DNA of 7,662 bases from Bacteroidales bacterium (GCA_028701815.1 JAQVPY010000103.1:1-7662); one strand, 5' to 3'; counted from the stretch's first letter, positions 1 through 6,739 are shown. The notes: generated by a model not told the origin, from the sequence alone. Translations and numbers: made by a program.

Positions 1-2398
1 CTTCTGAGACGTTTACGGTAAATGTATCTGTTATCGTTTCTCCTGTAGCGGCGGTAACTGTCGCTGAGATTTCGAAAGAATATATCGGGTTGTATCTATA
101 AGATTTATTCTTCGGGCATTTAGCAATAAAGCAGATGCTCGCTTTGCCGTTTTCATCGAGCGTGGCTGTCCCGGAATCGATTGTCGTAGGGCTGTTGTCG
201 TAGAAAAAGTGTCTAAACCATGGGAAAAAGTTCGTTTTACGAGTAACCGTATAAGATACTTTTGCGCCGTTTAGAGATAAGCCTGTGTATGTTTCTGCGT
301 TGAGGTTGACACATACTTCCGAGTTCATTTTATTCTCTTTGGATGCTTTCTCGAAAGTGATCTCGAATGTCGGACGTTTGTATTCTTCAACTTGAACGGA
401 GAGGCTCCCGAATTTGGTTTGTATACGGAATGAGCCCGTAAGACAATCCGATGGGATTGTAAACGAGCCCGTGAAGGAGCCGAATTCGTTAGATGTGAAA
501 TCTTGTGATTTCAGGTTTTTGTAGTTGGTGTCTTTAAAGGTGACGGTTACTTTGGAGTTAGGGATAACAGAATAGTCGTTCCCTTTATTTTCGGCGAGAA
601 TGCCCTTAAAATATATTGTTTGACCCGGGCGGTAAATGGCTCGGTCAGTGTATAAATATGCTCTCGTGTTTGTTTTAGGCTCGTTATTATCTTTATACAG
701 GTATGTGTTTTGAGAGAAGTTGTCTTTGTCACTGTATCTGATTCGGAAAATCGGGTTTCCCTTGAGTTCATCATTAGCGGTGAAAATTATTTTGCCATCC
801 GAGTTTGTAGTTGCTGTTTTGACAATAGATAAGGATTTTTGCCTCGACGAGGATTGCCAGATGCTCTTATAAATTTCAACAGTGCAGTTCTTTATCGGTT
901 TTCCGCTGTTTCTGTCGCAGACAAGTAGTTCGTATTTATCTGTATTATAAATAGAAGACAAGATGAAGTCGACTTGTGATACTTGAAATATATAGCAGGA
1001 TATTTCGGAAGTCTTTTTATCAAAATTTTTGTCGTTACAAACTATCAACGCAAAGTCGCCGGCGGACAGCTCCGGGATTATTATTTGGACGCTGTGCTCT
1101 TTATAGTCGTTACCATTGTCGACCGCTATGTCCCATTGTTCTATTATTTTTTGCGACATAAGGTTGATATCCTTATCAGTATACCTGTATTTGAAGGCTT
1201 CTTCGGAATCTAATCCTACGACTCTGAAATACAGATGGGCGCAGTTAGTGTAGCTGACAGTTGCCGGAAATTTTTCATCGGGGTAATTTGTTTCAGCGAT
1301 GGAGACATTATTGATACTTTCCTTTGTAAGTTCCTGCAGCATATTATAGCACAATATTCCTCCGTGAGAGTCCGGGTGTTTTTCAATTGCTTTACGGCAA
1401 TATTCAACGGCGTAGGTTGTGTTTAAATCGTTAGCATCTGCGTGTGAATTGTAGTAGTCTGCAATAGTGAACATTACGTCTGCAGCAGCGGGGTGGTTCG
1501 CAAAATTTCTTTCGAGTGAAAACAATGCGGAAAGATAATCCGCATCGCGTTCGTCATACGACATGTTTGCATACACAAAATCGAGCCTTGCGAGTTCAGT
1601 ATCAATGAGTACCGGCACATCATTAGGATGCAGGTTGATAATATTCTGGAATAGCTTCAGCGATTGAATCAGCATGGGAGATTCACTGAAAGAGTCGTCA
1701 ATTAATGTTTTTGAGAAAGTGCTGTAGGGTAGGAGGGCCTTGGCGTTGGTTATAGATGCCCCAAGGAGATTATTCTCATTATTGCTTAAAAAGTCCAATG
1801 CCCGGAAGGCTAACAATTCATATAAGCTCGGTCGAAATTCTCTTGTGTTGACATCTTTAATATCGGAGAGTATCGCATTATAATTTTCTATAGGTGTCTT
1901 TACAAGGGTCGCGGCATTTTCTACGGATTTCAGATAGTATTCGTAGCATTTATTCTTAAAGTCTTCTCTGCTCCAAGTCGCGATATCGTCGGTTTTTTCT
2001 GTCACATTAGCTCTATTGCCGATAGACCATTCGTTATTCATAAAATAGCATTCGTAGAGTTGGGCAGTTAGCGAATAATAAATATTCTTATCCGGAACTT
2101 CGGATTCTGTTATTTTTTTTTCGAAATCGGCGATTGTAGTTATAAGATAATCCTCTTCGAAGGTGGCTGCAATACGTGCCTTGTATATGCTTACTTTAAT
2201 AAGTTGGACGTTATTGTTATCTGCGGTAGCCAGTGCTTCTATTGTTTGTAAGGTCTTCAGCGCAGTTTTAGGCCATCTGCTTGTAATTGAGGAATCGACT
2301 TCTTCCCATAATTTTTCGTAAGTATTATTACCGTTTTGTGCAGAGGCAAATGCACAAAATAAAGATGCAAGGCATATTGCCGTTATCGTTTTTTTCAT
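1..2398 (-). CDS. Alpha-2-macroglobulin-like protein with MG2 domain, N-terminal 799 codons (3' end outside window)
   Basis: I translated this frame from the ATG at 2398-2396 down to position 2 and found no stop, so the gene is open and truncated only by the window edge. Residues 1-20 form a signal peptide (MKKTITAICLASLFCAFASA, cleavage before Q21). There is no lipobox, unlike the lipoprotein form known in Proteobacteria. Residues about 25-480 are hydrophilic and probably largely helical, with no motif I can name. A beta-sandwich-like stretch follows (YELLVCDRNSGKPIKNCTVE). The diagnostic MG2 signature YTDRAIYRPGQTIYFKG lies at residues 583-599, and VEEYKRPTFEITFEKA, typical of the MG2-MG3 junction, lies near 664-680. 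Bacterial relatives are large envelope proteins thought to trap proteases. The bait region, any thioester motif and the receptor-like C-terminus would be outside the window, so inhibitor function cannot be judged. It follows the SPOR gene by 30 bases, probably as one transcript. The family call is firm, the role inferred. Confidence 0.9.
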   Translation of the reverse strand, partial: MKKTITAICLASLFCAFASAQNGNNTYEKLWEEVDSSITSRWPKTALKTLQTIEALATADNNNVQLIKVSIYKARIAATFEEDYLITTIADFEKKITESEVPDKNIYYSLTAQLYECYFMNNEWSIGNRANVTEKTDDIATWSREDFKNKCYEYYLKSVENAATLVKTPIENYNAILSDIKDVNTREFRPSLYELLAFRALDFLSNNENNLLGASITNAKALLPYSTFSKTLIDDSFSESPMLIQSLKLFQNIINLHPNDVPVLIDTELARLDFVYANMSYDERDADYLSALFSLERNFANHPAAADVMFTIADYYNSHADANDLNTTYAVEYCRKAIEKHPDSHGGILCYNMLQELTKESINNVSIAETNYPDEKFPATVSYTNCAHLYFRVVGLDSEEAFKYRYTDKDINLMSQKIIEQWDIAVDNGNDYKEHSVQIIIPELSAGDFALIVCNDKNFDKKTSEISCYIFQVSQVDFILSSIYNTDKYELLVCDRNSGKPIKNCTVEIYKSIWQSSSRQKSLSIVKTATTNSDGKIIFTANDELKGNPIFRIRYSDKDNFSQNTYLYKDNNEPKTNTRAYLYTDRAIYRPGQTIYFKGILAENKGNDYSVIPNSKVTVTFKDTNYKNLKSQDFTSNEFGSFTGSFTIPSDCLTGSFRIQTKFGSLSVQVEEYKRPTFEITFEKASKENKMNSEVCVNLNAETYTGLSLNGAKVSYTVTRKTNFFPWFRHFFYDNSPTTIDSGTATLDENGKASICFIAKCPKNKSYRYNPIYSFEISATVTAATGETITDTFTVNVSE

Positions 2399-2428
2399 AA
2401 TTAAGTTAAGTAAGGTGTAAAAAGAACA

Positions 2429-2980
2429 CTAAAATTCATAACGTGCAGAATCCGTGCCAATATTTATGTCTCTAATAACAGATAAGGTATCGTTGCTGTA
2501 AAGTCCGTTCGGGTTCATCTCCGAGGAATACGGTTCGTCGAAGATGGATATGAATTCCTTAATTACAAAAGAGCTGCTGAAATCGCGCATGACTTCGGAG
2601 AGGAGTCTGTCGGCGTCTAATTTTTCTCGGAAGTTGCCGACTCTAATTCTGTAATTTGGTTCTTTAAAAGAGATAAATGCGGGGATACCCGGAAACAATT
2701 GCATAAATTTATCGGCGGCTTTATACGCGTTTTGTTTGGATTCGTTGCCTGATTCAAAAAAAATCTGCACTCTGTAGCCCTGATATCCTGCGTTAAAAGA
2801 GTCGTATAGACGTTTTTTCTCTATAAGCTCATAAAGTAATGGGGTGGCATGGATATTCAAAGTCCCTTTGTGATGATTTTGCCAACTTAGATGTGTATCC
2901 GTTTGAGCACTAACGTGTTGAGATGCAATCAAAAGGCCTAATACAAAAAAGAGGGATAAAAATTTAACGCGCCTGTTCAT
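2429..2980 (-). CDS. Secreted SPOR-domain protein
   Basis: This is a complete 183-residue protein. It begins with a signal peptide (residues 1-25, hydrophobic FLSLFFVLGLLIAS, cleavage after VSA before Q26), so it should be periplasmic. Residues about 68-143 match the Bacteroidota type of SPOR domain: GYRVQIFFESGNESKQNAY, then FPGIPAFISFKEPNYRIRVG, then NFREKLDADRLLSEVMRDF and SFVIKEFI. SPOR domains bind denuded (stem-peptide-free) peptidoglycan glycan strands, often at division sites. There is no enzymatic domain: the approximately 40 residues between signal and SPOR and the 40-residue tail show no motif. The ATG at 2980 is chosen because the signal peptide starts there. No Shine-Dalgarno is visible, which is usual in this phylum. 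A -7 element candidate lies about 33 bases upstream. The macroglobulin-like gene follows 30 bases downstream on the same strand, which suggests an operon for envelope functions. Confidence 0.88.
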   Translation of the reverse strand: MNRRVKFLSLFFVLGLLIASQHVSAQTDTHLSWQNHHKGTLNIHATPLLYELIEKKRLYDSFNAGYQGYRVQIFFESGNESKQNAYKAADKFMQLFPGIPAFISFKEPNYRIRVGNFREKLDADRLLSEVMRDFSSSFVIKEFISIFDEPYSSEMNPNGLYSNDTLSVIRDINIGTDSARYEF

Positions 2981-3012
2981 GCTAATTGTAAAAATTAATT
3001 AAGAATTCGATG

Positions 3013-3020
3013 CAAAAGTA
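3013..3020 (-). promoter_or_regulatory. Candidate -7 element for the SPOR/macroglobulin unit
   Basis: Read on the minus strand this is TACTTTTG, an exact match to the Bacteroides -7 consensus TAnnTTTG. It lies 32 bases upstream of the SPOR start codon, so the transcript would have a leader of roughly 25 bases. The -33 element is poor: the expected spot holds TTTA-like sequence next to a run of nine A (plus strand 3041-3049). The position in an intergenic region supports it, but eight degenerate bases in AT-rich DNA can occur by chance. Confidence 0.5.
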
Positions 3021-3060
3021 CATCAAAAATTGATTAATTTAAAAAAAAAGAACAAAATGT

Positions 3061-3091
3061 ATTGCTTATTTCAATTTAAGTATTATTTTTG
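3061..3091 (+). promoter_or_regulatory. Candidate promoter for the FGE-like lipoprotein gene
   Basis: The -7 element TATTTTTG at 3084-3091 matches the Bacteroides consensus TAnnTTTG exactly. ATTG at 3061-3064 fits three of four bases of the -33 element TTTG, with a 19-base spacer, which is in the normal range. Transcription would begin near 3097, giving a leader of about 105 bases before the ATG at 3202. This is the best-formed promoter candidate in the window. Confidence 0.6.
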
Positions 3092-3097
3092 TAGTAA

Positions 3098-3201
3098 TTT
3101 TTGTGGAGGAGTGTAGGTGGATGTGTGTTTGGAGATATGTGTGTTAATGAAAGAGTTAAATAATATTGAATAGAAAAAATTTAATTAAAAAATATAAGAG
3201 T
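3098..3201 (+). promoter_or_regulatory. Cytosine-free 5' leader of the lipoprotein gene, with tandem 9-mers and a possible 8-codon ORF
   Basis: The predicted leader contains no C on the plus strand; the C-free run actually spans 3073-3240, including the -7 element and the first 13 codons of the gene. Such an RNA cannot form G-C pairs with itself and should be nearly unstructured. The first part is G/T rich with a strong Shine-Dalgarno-like GGAGGAG (3105-3111); the last 50 bases are A/T rich. The 9-mer ATGTGTGTT occurs at 3121-3129 and 3137-3145, 16 bases apart. ATG at 3121 opens an eight-codon frame, MCVWRYVC, ending in TAA (3145-3147) directly followed by TGA. The composition is seen; a regulatory function is inferred. 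No known riboswitch or tRNA-like fold was recognised. Confidence 0.4.
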
Positions 3202-4401
3202 ATGAAAAAAGTTTATTTTTTGTTATTAGGAGTAATTATTCTTTTCGCTTCTTGCCAAAAGAAATCAGCGCCGGAAGTCATGACCGGTGACATTTACGAC
3301 ATTACATCAACAACGGCCGGCGTCAGCGGATTTATCCTTGACAACAATAATTCCGACATCACAGAAGCAGGTTATTGCTGGGGCACTATGACAGAGCCTA
3401 TGTATGACAACTGTGACGGAATCGTTAAAGATGCTTTTACAACTTCAGGTTTGTTGAAAGATTACACGATGACAGATCTTATGTCAGGAACCGAATATTT
3501 TGTTCGTGCTTTTGCTGTTAATGATGAAGGAATCGGCTACGGCTTAGCAAAGAAGTTTACACCGGCTAAAGATGTTCCTATTATGGAAGTAGCAGTAGTT
3601 GACGCAGTAACTCCTACTACAATCACTTTATCAAGTAAGATTGTTACCAATTCAGGTGCAGAAATCTCTAGAGTTGGTTTCAAATATTCTACATTACCGG
3701 GCGTTGGCGCAGGTTCAGATGAGGTTATAGCCGTTTATGACGAAGCAACACAAGAATTTACTGCAGTAATCGAAGGTCTTACTTCAAATACACAGTATTA
3801 TGTAAGGGCTTTTGCTACCAATAGAATGGGAATGGGCTTCAGTGCTGCAGATACTGAAGTTGCGACTATCACTTATCTTGAAGAATTTAGCGGCAATATC
3901 GTTGATGCAAACGGCGTTGCAATTTTGAAATACGAAGTTTCCGTAGGTCTCTGGAATGAAATCACTTTCAATACCAAAACCGCTACAGAAGGTCTATATC
4001 CGAAAACAGGTTTGAATTATGATGCGATGTTACGTTTCATCAATAAATTGAATGAAAAGGGTGTCGGTACTTTCGATCTTCCTACGGCAGCAGAATGGAG
4101 AACGGCAGCAGGTTCCTATACATACAGCGGCGGTGACGTTATCGACAACGTGGCTTGGTATATCGGAAACAGCAATGGCATAATGCATAAAATCGGTTTG
4201 AAAGCATATAACGAATATGGTGTGTTTGACATGACCGGAAATGCTTGGGAAATGACAAAAGACCTGTATGATGCAAGTAATCGCATTATCCTTGGTGGTA
4301 GCTGGAATAGCGACGCCGAGCAGTGCAAAACGGCCTCAAGTTTCTATTATCCGATGGCTTCATCAGGAAATGATGTCGGTTTCCGCGTAGTACGCAAGTA
4401 A
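3202..4401 (+). CDS. Lipoprotein with two FN3-like repeats and a reduced FGE/sulfatase-modifying-like domain
   Basis: This is a 399-residue protein. I choose ATG 3202 because it starts a perfect lipoprotein signal, MKKVYFLLLGVIILFASC, with lipidated Cys18; the frame extends back to a TTG at 3166, but that would put 12 charged residues ahead of the signal. No acidic surface-export motif follows the Cys (QKKSAP). Residues about 25-121 and 126-224 are two FN3-like repeats common in Bacteroidota surface proteins, each ending in the same pattern (YFVRAFAVNDEGIGYG and YYVRAFATNRMGMGFS). Residues about 230-399 resemble the FGE-sulfatase fold: YEVSVGLWNEI, LPTAAEWRTAA (293-303), MTGNAWEMTKD (344-354), ILGGSW (363-368) and terminal GFRVVRK. 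It has a single Cys (375) where true formylglycine-generating enzymes carry a Cys pair, and the module is short, so it is probably a structural or binding domain. Expected location is the outer membrane or cell surface. Ligand unknown. Confidence 0.88.
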   Translation: MKKVYFLLLGVIILFASCQKKSAPEVMTGDIYDITSTTAGVSGFILDNNNSDITEAGYCWGTMTEPMYDNCDGIVKDAFTTSGLLKDYTMTDLMSGTEYFVRAFAVNDEGIGYGLAKKFTPAKDVPIMEVAVVDAVTPTTITLSSKIVTNSGAEISRVGFKYSTLPGVGAGSDEVIAVYDEATQEFTAVIEGLTSNTQYYVRAFATNRMGMGFSAADTEVATITYLEEFSGNIVDANGVAILKYEVSVGLWNEITFNTKTATEGLYPKTGLNYDAMLRFINKLNEKGVGTFDLPTAAEWRTAAGSYTYSGGDVIDNVAWYIGNSNGIMHKIGLKAYNEYGVFDMTGNAWEMTKDLYDASNRIILGGSWNSDAEQCKTASSFYYPMASSGNDVGFRVVRK

Positions 4402-4405
4402 TTAG

Positions 4406-4436
4406 TTTTCATATTATATATGCGTTTTTAGTTTTG
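4406..4436 (+). promoter_or_regulatory. Candidate ruvB promoter
   Basis: TAGTTTTG at 4429-4436 is an exact TAnnTTTG -7 element. TTTT at 4406-4409 fits three of four bases of the -33 element, with a 19-base spacer. The predicted start is near 4441-4443, about 40 bases before the ruvB ATG. The -7 element abuts the inverted repeat at 4437-4465, so the start would fall inside its left arm. ruvB may therefore be transcribed separately from the lipoprotein gene. Confidence 0.5.
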
Positions 4437-4465
4437 GTAAGGGTGAACGTTATGTTCGCCCTTAC
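4437..4465 (+). terminator. Hairpin after the lipoprotein gene, probable terminator
   Basis: GTAAGGGTGAAC (4437-4448) pairs with GTTCGCCCTTAC (4454-4465): 12 pairs, one of them G-U, around the five-base loop GTTAT. It lies 36 bases after the lipoprotein stop. The tail is TTATATATAA rather than a clean T run, so the terminator is atypical and may be leaky, letting some transcripts run into ruvB. It ends only 15 bases before the ruvB start, so an alternative is a structure in the ruvB leader. Confidence 0.6.
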
Positions 4466-4480
4466 TTATATATAAATATT

Positions 4481-5506
4481 ATGAACGAAAACCTTAACCC
4501 TAACGGCGAAGATTTGTCGCAAAGCGATAAAAAATATGAGGTGGCCTTGCGCCCTTCCGATTTTAAGGATTTTGCGGGACAGGAAGCTATTATCGAGAAT
4601 CTGAAGGTTTTCTGTGCGGCGGCAAAACAAAGGAATGAACCCCTCGACCATGTCTTATTACATGGTCCTCCCGGATTAGGTAAAACGACTCTGTCGTATA
4701 TCATTGCGAACGAACTGGGGGTAAACATGAAGTCAACTTCGGGTCCCGTTCTTGATAAACCGGGAAATCTTGCCGGTCTGCTTACCAATCTTGAACCCCA
4801 TGATGTGCTTTTTATCGACGAAATTCATCGTCTGTCACCCGTGACTGAAGAATATCTCTATTCAGCGATGGAAGACTATAAAATCGATATACTCATCGAC
4901 TCGGGAGCCAATAGCCGCAGTATACAAATTAATCTAAATCCTTTTACCCTTATAGGAGCTACTACAAGATCGGGACTTCTTACAGCCCCTCTTCGCTCGC
5001 GTTTCGGTATTACTGCCAGGCTTAATTATTATGATGCTAAGACACTCTCGAAGATCTTGAACAGGTCGGCCGGAATAATGAATATTTATATCGACTCAGA
5101 GGCCTCATTCGAGATTGCAAGACGTAGTCGCGGGACTCCACGTATCGCTAACCTGCTTCTGAGAAGAGTACGCGACTTTGCTCAAGTTGTCGGCGACGGT
5201 AATATTGATATCAATATTGCCCAAAAAGCCCTGCTCGCTCTGAATGTGGATATACACGGTCTCGACGAAATGGATAATAAGATACTCTCAGCCATTATTG
5301 AAAAATTCGGAGGTGGTCCTGTCGGCGTATCTACTATTGCAACTTCTGTCTCTGAAGACCCGGGTACTATAGAAGAGGTATATGAACCTTTCCTTATCCA
5401 GGAAGGTTACCTCGTTAGAACTCCTCGCGGCAGACAAGCTACCGAACTCGCATATAAACACCTCGGAGTGATAAATGTTGCCGGAAAATCAAATACTCTG
5501 TTCTGA
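4481..5506 (+). CDS. ruvB: Holliday junction branch migration ATPase RuvB
   Basis: This is a complete 341-residue RuvB of normal family length. RuvB forms hexameric AAA+ rings that, with RuvA, drive branch migration of Holliday junctions in recombination and repair in the cytoplasm; RuvC resolves the junction. The sequence shows Walker A GPPGLGKTT (62-70), Walker B VLFIDEIH (109-116), sensor 1 GATTR (160-163 region), the arginine-finger segment LRSRFG with R174, and sensor 2 RGTPRIANLLLRRVRDFA (218-235). The C-terminal winged-helix part ends in EPFLIQEGYLVRTPRGRQAT (302-321). All key residues are present, so it should be active. The ATG at 4481 gives the usual short variable N-terminus before the conserved LRPSDFKDFAGQE. 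ruvA and ruvC are not in view, so it is not in a visible ruvAB operon, which is common in this phylum. Its TGA touches the stop of the opposing barrel gene with no bases between them. Confidence 0.98.
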   Translation: MNENLNPNGEDLSQSDKKYEVALRPSDFKDFAGQEAIIENLKVFCAAAKQRNEPLDHVLLHGPPGLGKTTLSYIIANELGVNMKSTSGPVLDKPGNLAGLLTNLEPHDVLFIDEIHRLSPVTEEYLYSAMEDYKIDILIDSGANSRSIQINLNPFTLIGATTRSGLLTAPLRSRFGITARLNYYDAKTLSKILNRSAGIMNIYIDSEASFEIARRSRGTPRIANLLLRRVRDFAQVVGDGNIDINIAQKALLALNVDIHGLDEMDNKILSAIIEKFGGGPVGVSTIATSVSEDPGTIEEVYEPFLIQEGYLVRTPRGRQATELAYKHLGVINVAGKSNTLF

Positions 5507-6214
5507 TTATAAATCGGAAATGGGACGTTTTTCCTTCCCAAAGAAAACCCACCTTAATGTAAAGGCAATAAGCTGATTGCATTGCCCTTTCTGCCAAAAT
5601 TGCTTGGAAAAAGGTCCTAATGACCAACTGTCGGGATTGTTATATGATAATATCGGCGTAAGGAAAAAAGTGCCGGAATATTTAACGTCTATCGATAACT
5701 TCTCTAATAGCCCTACGCTGAAGCCTATGTCAAGAGCGAAGTCAACGGGACTTATGTTGTCGTACAAATCAGAGTATTCAATGTAATTTTGGAAATATCT
5801 GTATTTCATTAAAATGCCTAAATTCGGTCCGGCAAAGACAGAAAAATAATTGTTGAATTTATATTTGTAGTGTATCGGAATTGTGATATAATGTAATCGC
5901 AGTACCGACTGATAAATTGACGCTGTGGAGGCGGTGTCGATGCACCTCGCACCTTTTTGTATGTAGGAGATTTCAAAGTCTATAATAGAGTGCTCTGTGA
6001 TACTCAGGTTGGTGAAAAAACCGACATTCAGACCGGGCTTTTGGAATACCTTGGTGATCATAGAATTGCTGCTGAATATGGAGGAATCTGCGATGTTGTA
6101 CCCTGTGGTATGAGAGGCACACGCTCCTAATACTATCCCCCCATTATAACTCTGCGCATATATGGAACAGGATACTGAAAGTAAAAACAAAACAATATAT
6201 TGCCGAATACTCAT
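5507..6214 (-). CDS. Outer-membrane beta-barrel protein, PorT-like family
   Basis: This is a complete 235-residue protein. A signal peptide (residues 1-20, MSIRQYIVLFLLSVSCSIYA, then QS) marks export; C16 is not in a good lipobox. The rest alternates polar and hydrophobic residues in amphipathic strands: GGIVLGACASH, NVGFFTNLSITEHSIIDFEI, LHYITIPIHYKYKFNNYFSV, FAGPNLGILMKY, VDFALDIGFSVGLLEKLSID and the last strand NQLIAFTLRWVFFG (213-226). The pairing of YITIPIHYKYKF with FAGPNLGI is typical of PorT-like/OMP_b-brl_2 small barrels of Bacteroidota, probably eight strands. The founding member, PorT, belongs to type IX secretion, but most of this family have unknown roles and nothing here shows it is PorT itself. 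A nine-residue tail (KEKRPISDL) follows the last strand. It starts 3 bases after the purE stop, so it is almost surely cotranscribed with purE and may be translationally coupled. Confidence 0.82.
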   Translation of the reverse strand: MSIRQYIVLFLLSVSCSIYAQSYNGGIVLGACASHTTGYNIADSSIFSSNSMITKVFQKPGLNVGFFTNLSITEHSIIDFEISYIQKGARCIDTASTASIYQSVLRLHYITIPIHYKYKFNNYFSVFAGPNLGILMKYRYFQNYIEYSDLYDNISPVDFALDIGFSVGLLEKLSIDVKYSGTFFLTPILSYNNPDSWSLGPFSKQFWQKGQCNQLIAFTLRWVFFGKEKRPISDL

Positions 6215-6217
6215 GAG

Positions 6218-6721
6218 CTACACCTTATACTTATAGGTAACAAGAGCTAATTCTTCGTTTGCCTTTACTATCTTGCCTTTTAAATGTTCTTTGTAGTCGA
6301 TAAGTCTTTGCATGACAGCGTCATCGCCGGAGGCTAAAAACTGTGCAGCCAAAATGCCTGCATTTAATGCTCCATTGATGCCAACAGTGGCCACGGGAAT
6401 TCCCGGAGGCATCTGAACAATGGCGAGTAAAGCATCTATGCCACCAAGTGACGCATCTATCGGAACCCCTATAACCGGTAGTGGGGTCATGGCTGCTATA
6501 ACTCCCGGAAGATGCGCGGCCATGCCGGCACCGGCGATGATAACTTTTATCCCGCGATCTTTGGCGCCTTTTGCGAACTGCTCCACCTGTTCCGGCGTGC
6601 GGTGTGCCGATAAGGCGTTCATTTCAAAAGGAATCTCCATCTCATCAAAAAACTTGGCCGCCTTCTCCATGATTTTTAAATCACTCGTGCTGCCCATAAT
6701 TATGCTTACTATCGGTTTCAT
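6218..6721 (-). CDS. purE: N5-carboxyaminoimidazole ribonucleotide mutase PurE (class I)
   Basis: This is a complete 167-residue protein of class I PurE length. It converts N5-CAIR (made by PurK) to CAIR in purine synthesis in the cytoplasm, as an octamer in known members. Visible motifs are MGSTSD (9-14, phosphate/substrate loop), SAHRTP (38-43, catalytic His40), GAGMAAHLPG (64-73) and GGIDALLAIVQMPPGIPVATV (93-113). The Arg in SAHRTP, where class II AIR carboxylases usually have Lys, supports class I and predicts a purK elsewhere; none is in view. The ATG at 6721 directly precedes the first beta-strand KPIVSIIMGS, as expected. It is divergent from the GH2 gene across 75 bases and carries its own -7 candidate. 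The barrel gene follows after 3 bases, an odd partner for a purine gene. Confidence 0.97.
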   Translation of the reverse strand: MKPIVSIIMGSTSDLKIMEKAAKFFDEMEIPFEMNALSAHRTPEQVEQFAKGAKDRGIKVIIAGAGMAAHLPGVIAAMTPLPVIGVPIDASLGGIDALLAIVQMPPGIPVATVGINGALNAGILAAQFLASGDDAVMQRLIDYKEHLKGKIVKANEELALVTYKYKV

Positions 6722-6739
6722 GGTAAATGTTTTATCTTA

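Noticed and set aside
983..1426. Plus-strand open frames of 61-76 codons opposite the macroglobulin gene
   Set aside because: They lie antisense to a long continuous coding frame with clear homology; they are chance frames with no recognisable domain.
2113..2121. Run of nine T (A on the coding strand) inside the macroglobulin gene, as a frameshift site
   Set aside because: It encodes ordinary E-K-K-I in an intact frame, and no alternative frame of interest follows it.
3041..3049. Run of nine A upstream of the SPOR promoter candidate, as a phase-variable tract
   Set aside because: It is short and set in very AT-rich DNA; nothing else suggests slipped-strand switching.
3166..3201. Upstream TTG start that would add 12 residues to the lipoprotein
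   Set aside because: It places NRKNLIKKYKS before a perfect lipoprotein signal starting at ATG 3202, and the A-rich DNA there fits an untranslated leader.
4462..4788. 108-codon minus-strand open frame antisense to ruvB
   Set aside because: It is a shadow of the conserved Walker A region of ruvB and has no independent support.
5523..5541. TGGGA/TCCCA inverted repeat near the ruvB-barrel junction, as a terminator
   Set aside because: It has only five pairs and a loop of about nine or ten bases, lies inside the barrel coding sequence and lacks a T run in a useful position.
5507..6214. Naming the barrel gene porT and inferring type IX secretion
   Set aside because: The PorT-like fold family is large; no other secretion gene is nearby and no PorT-specific feature was recognised.
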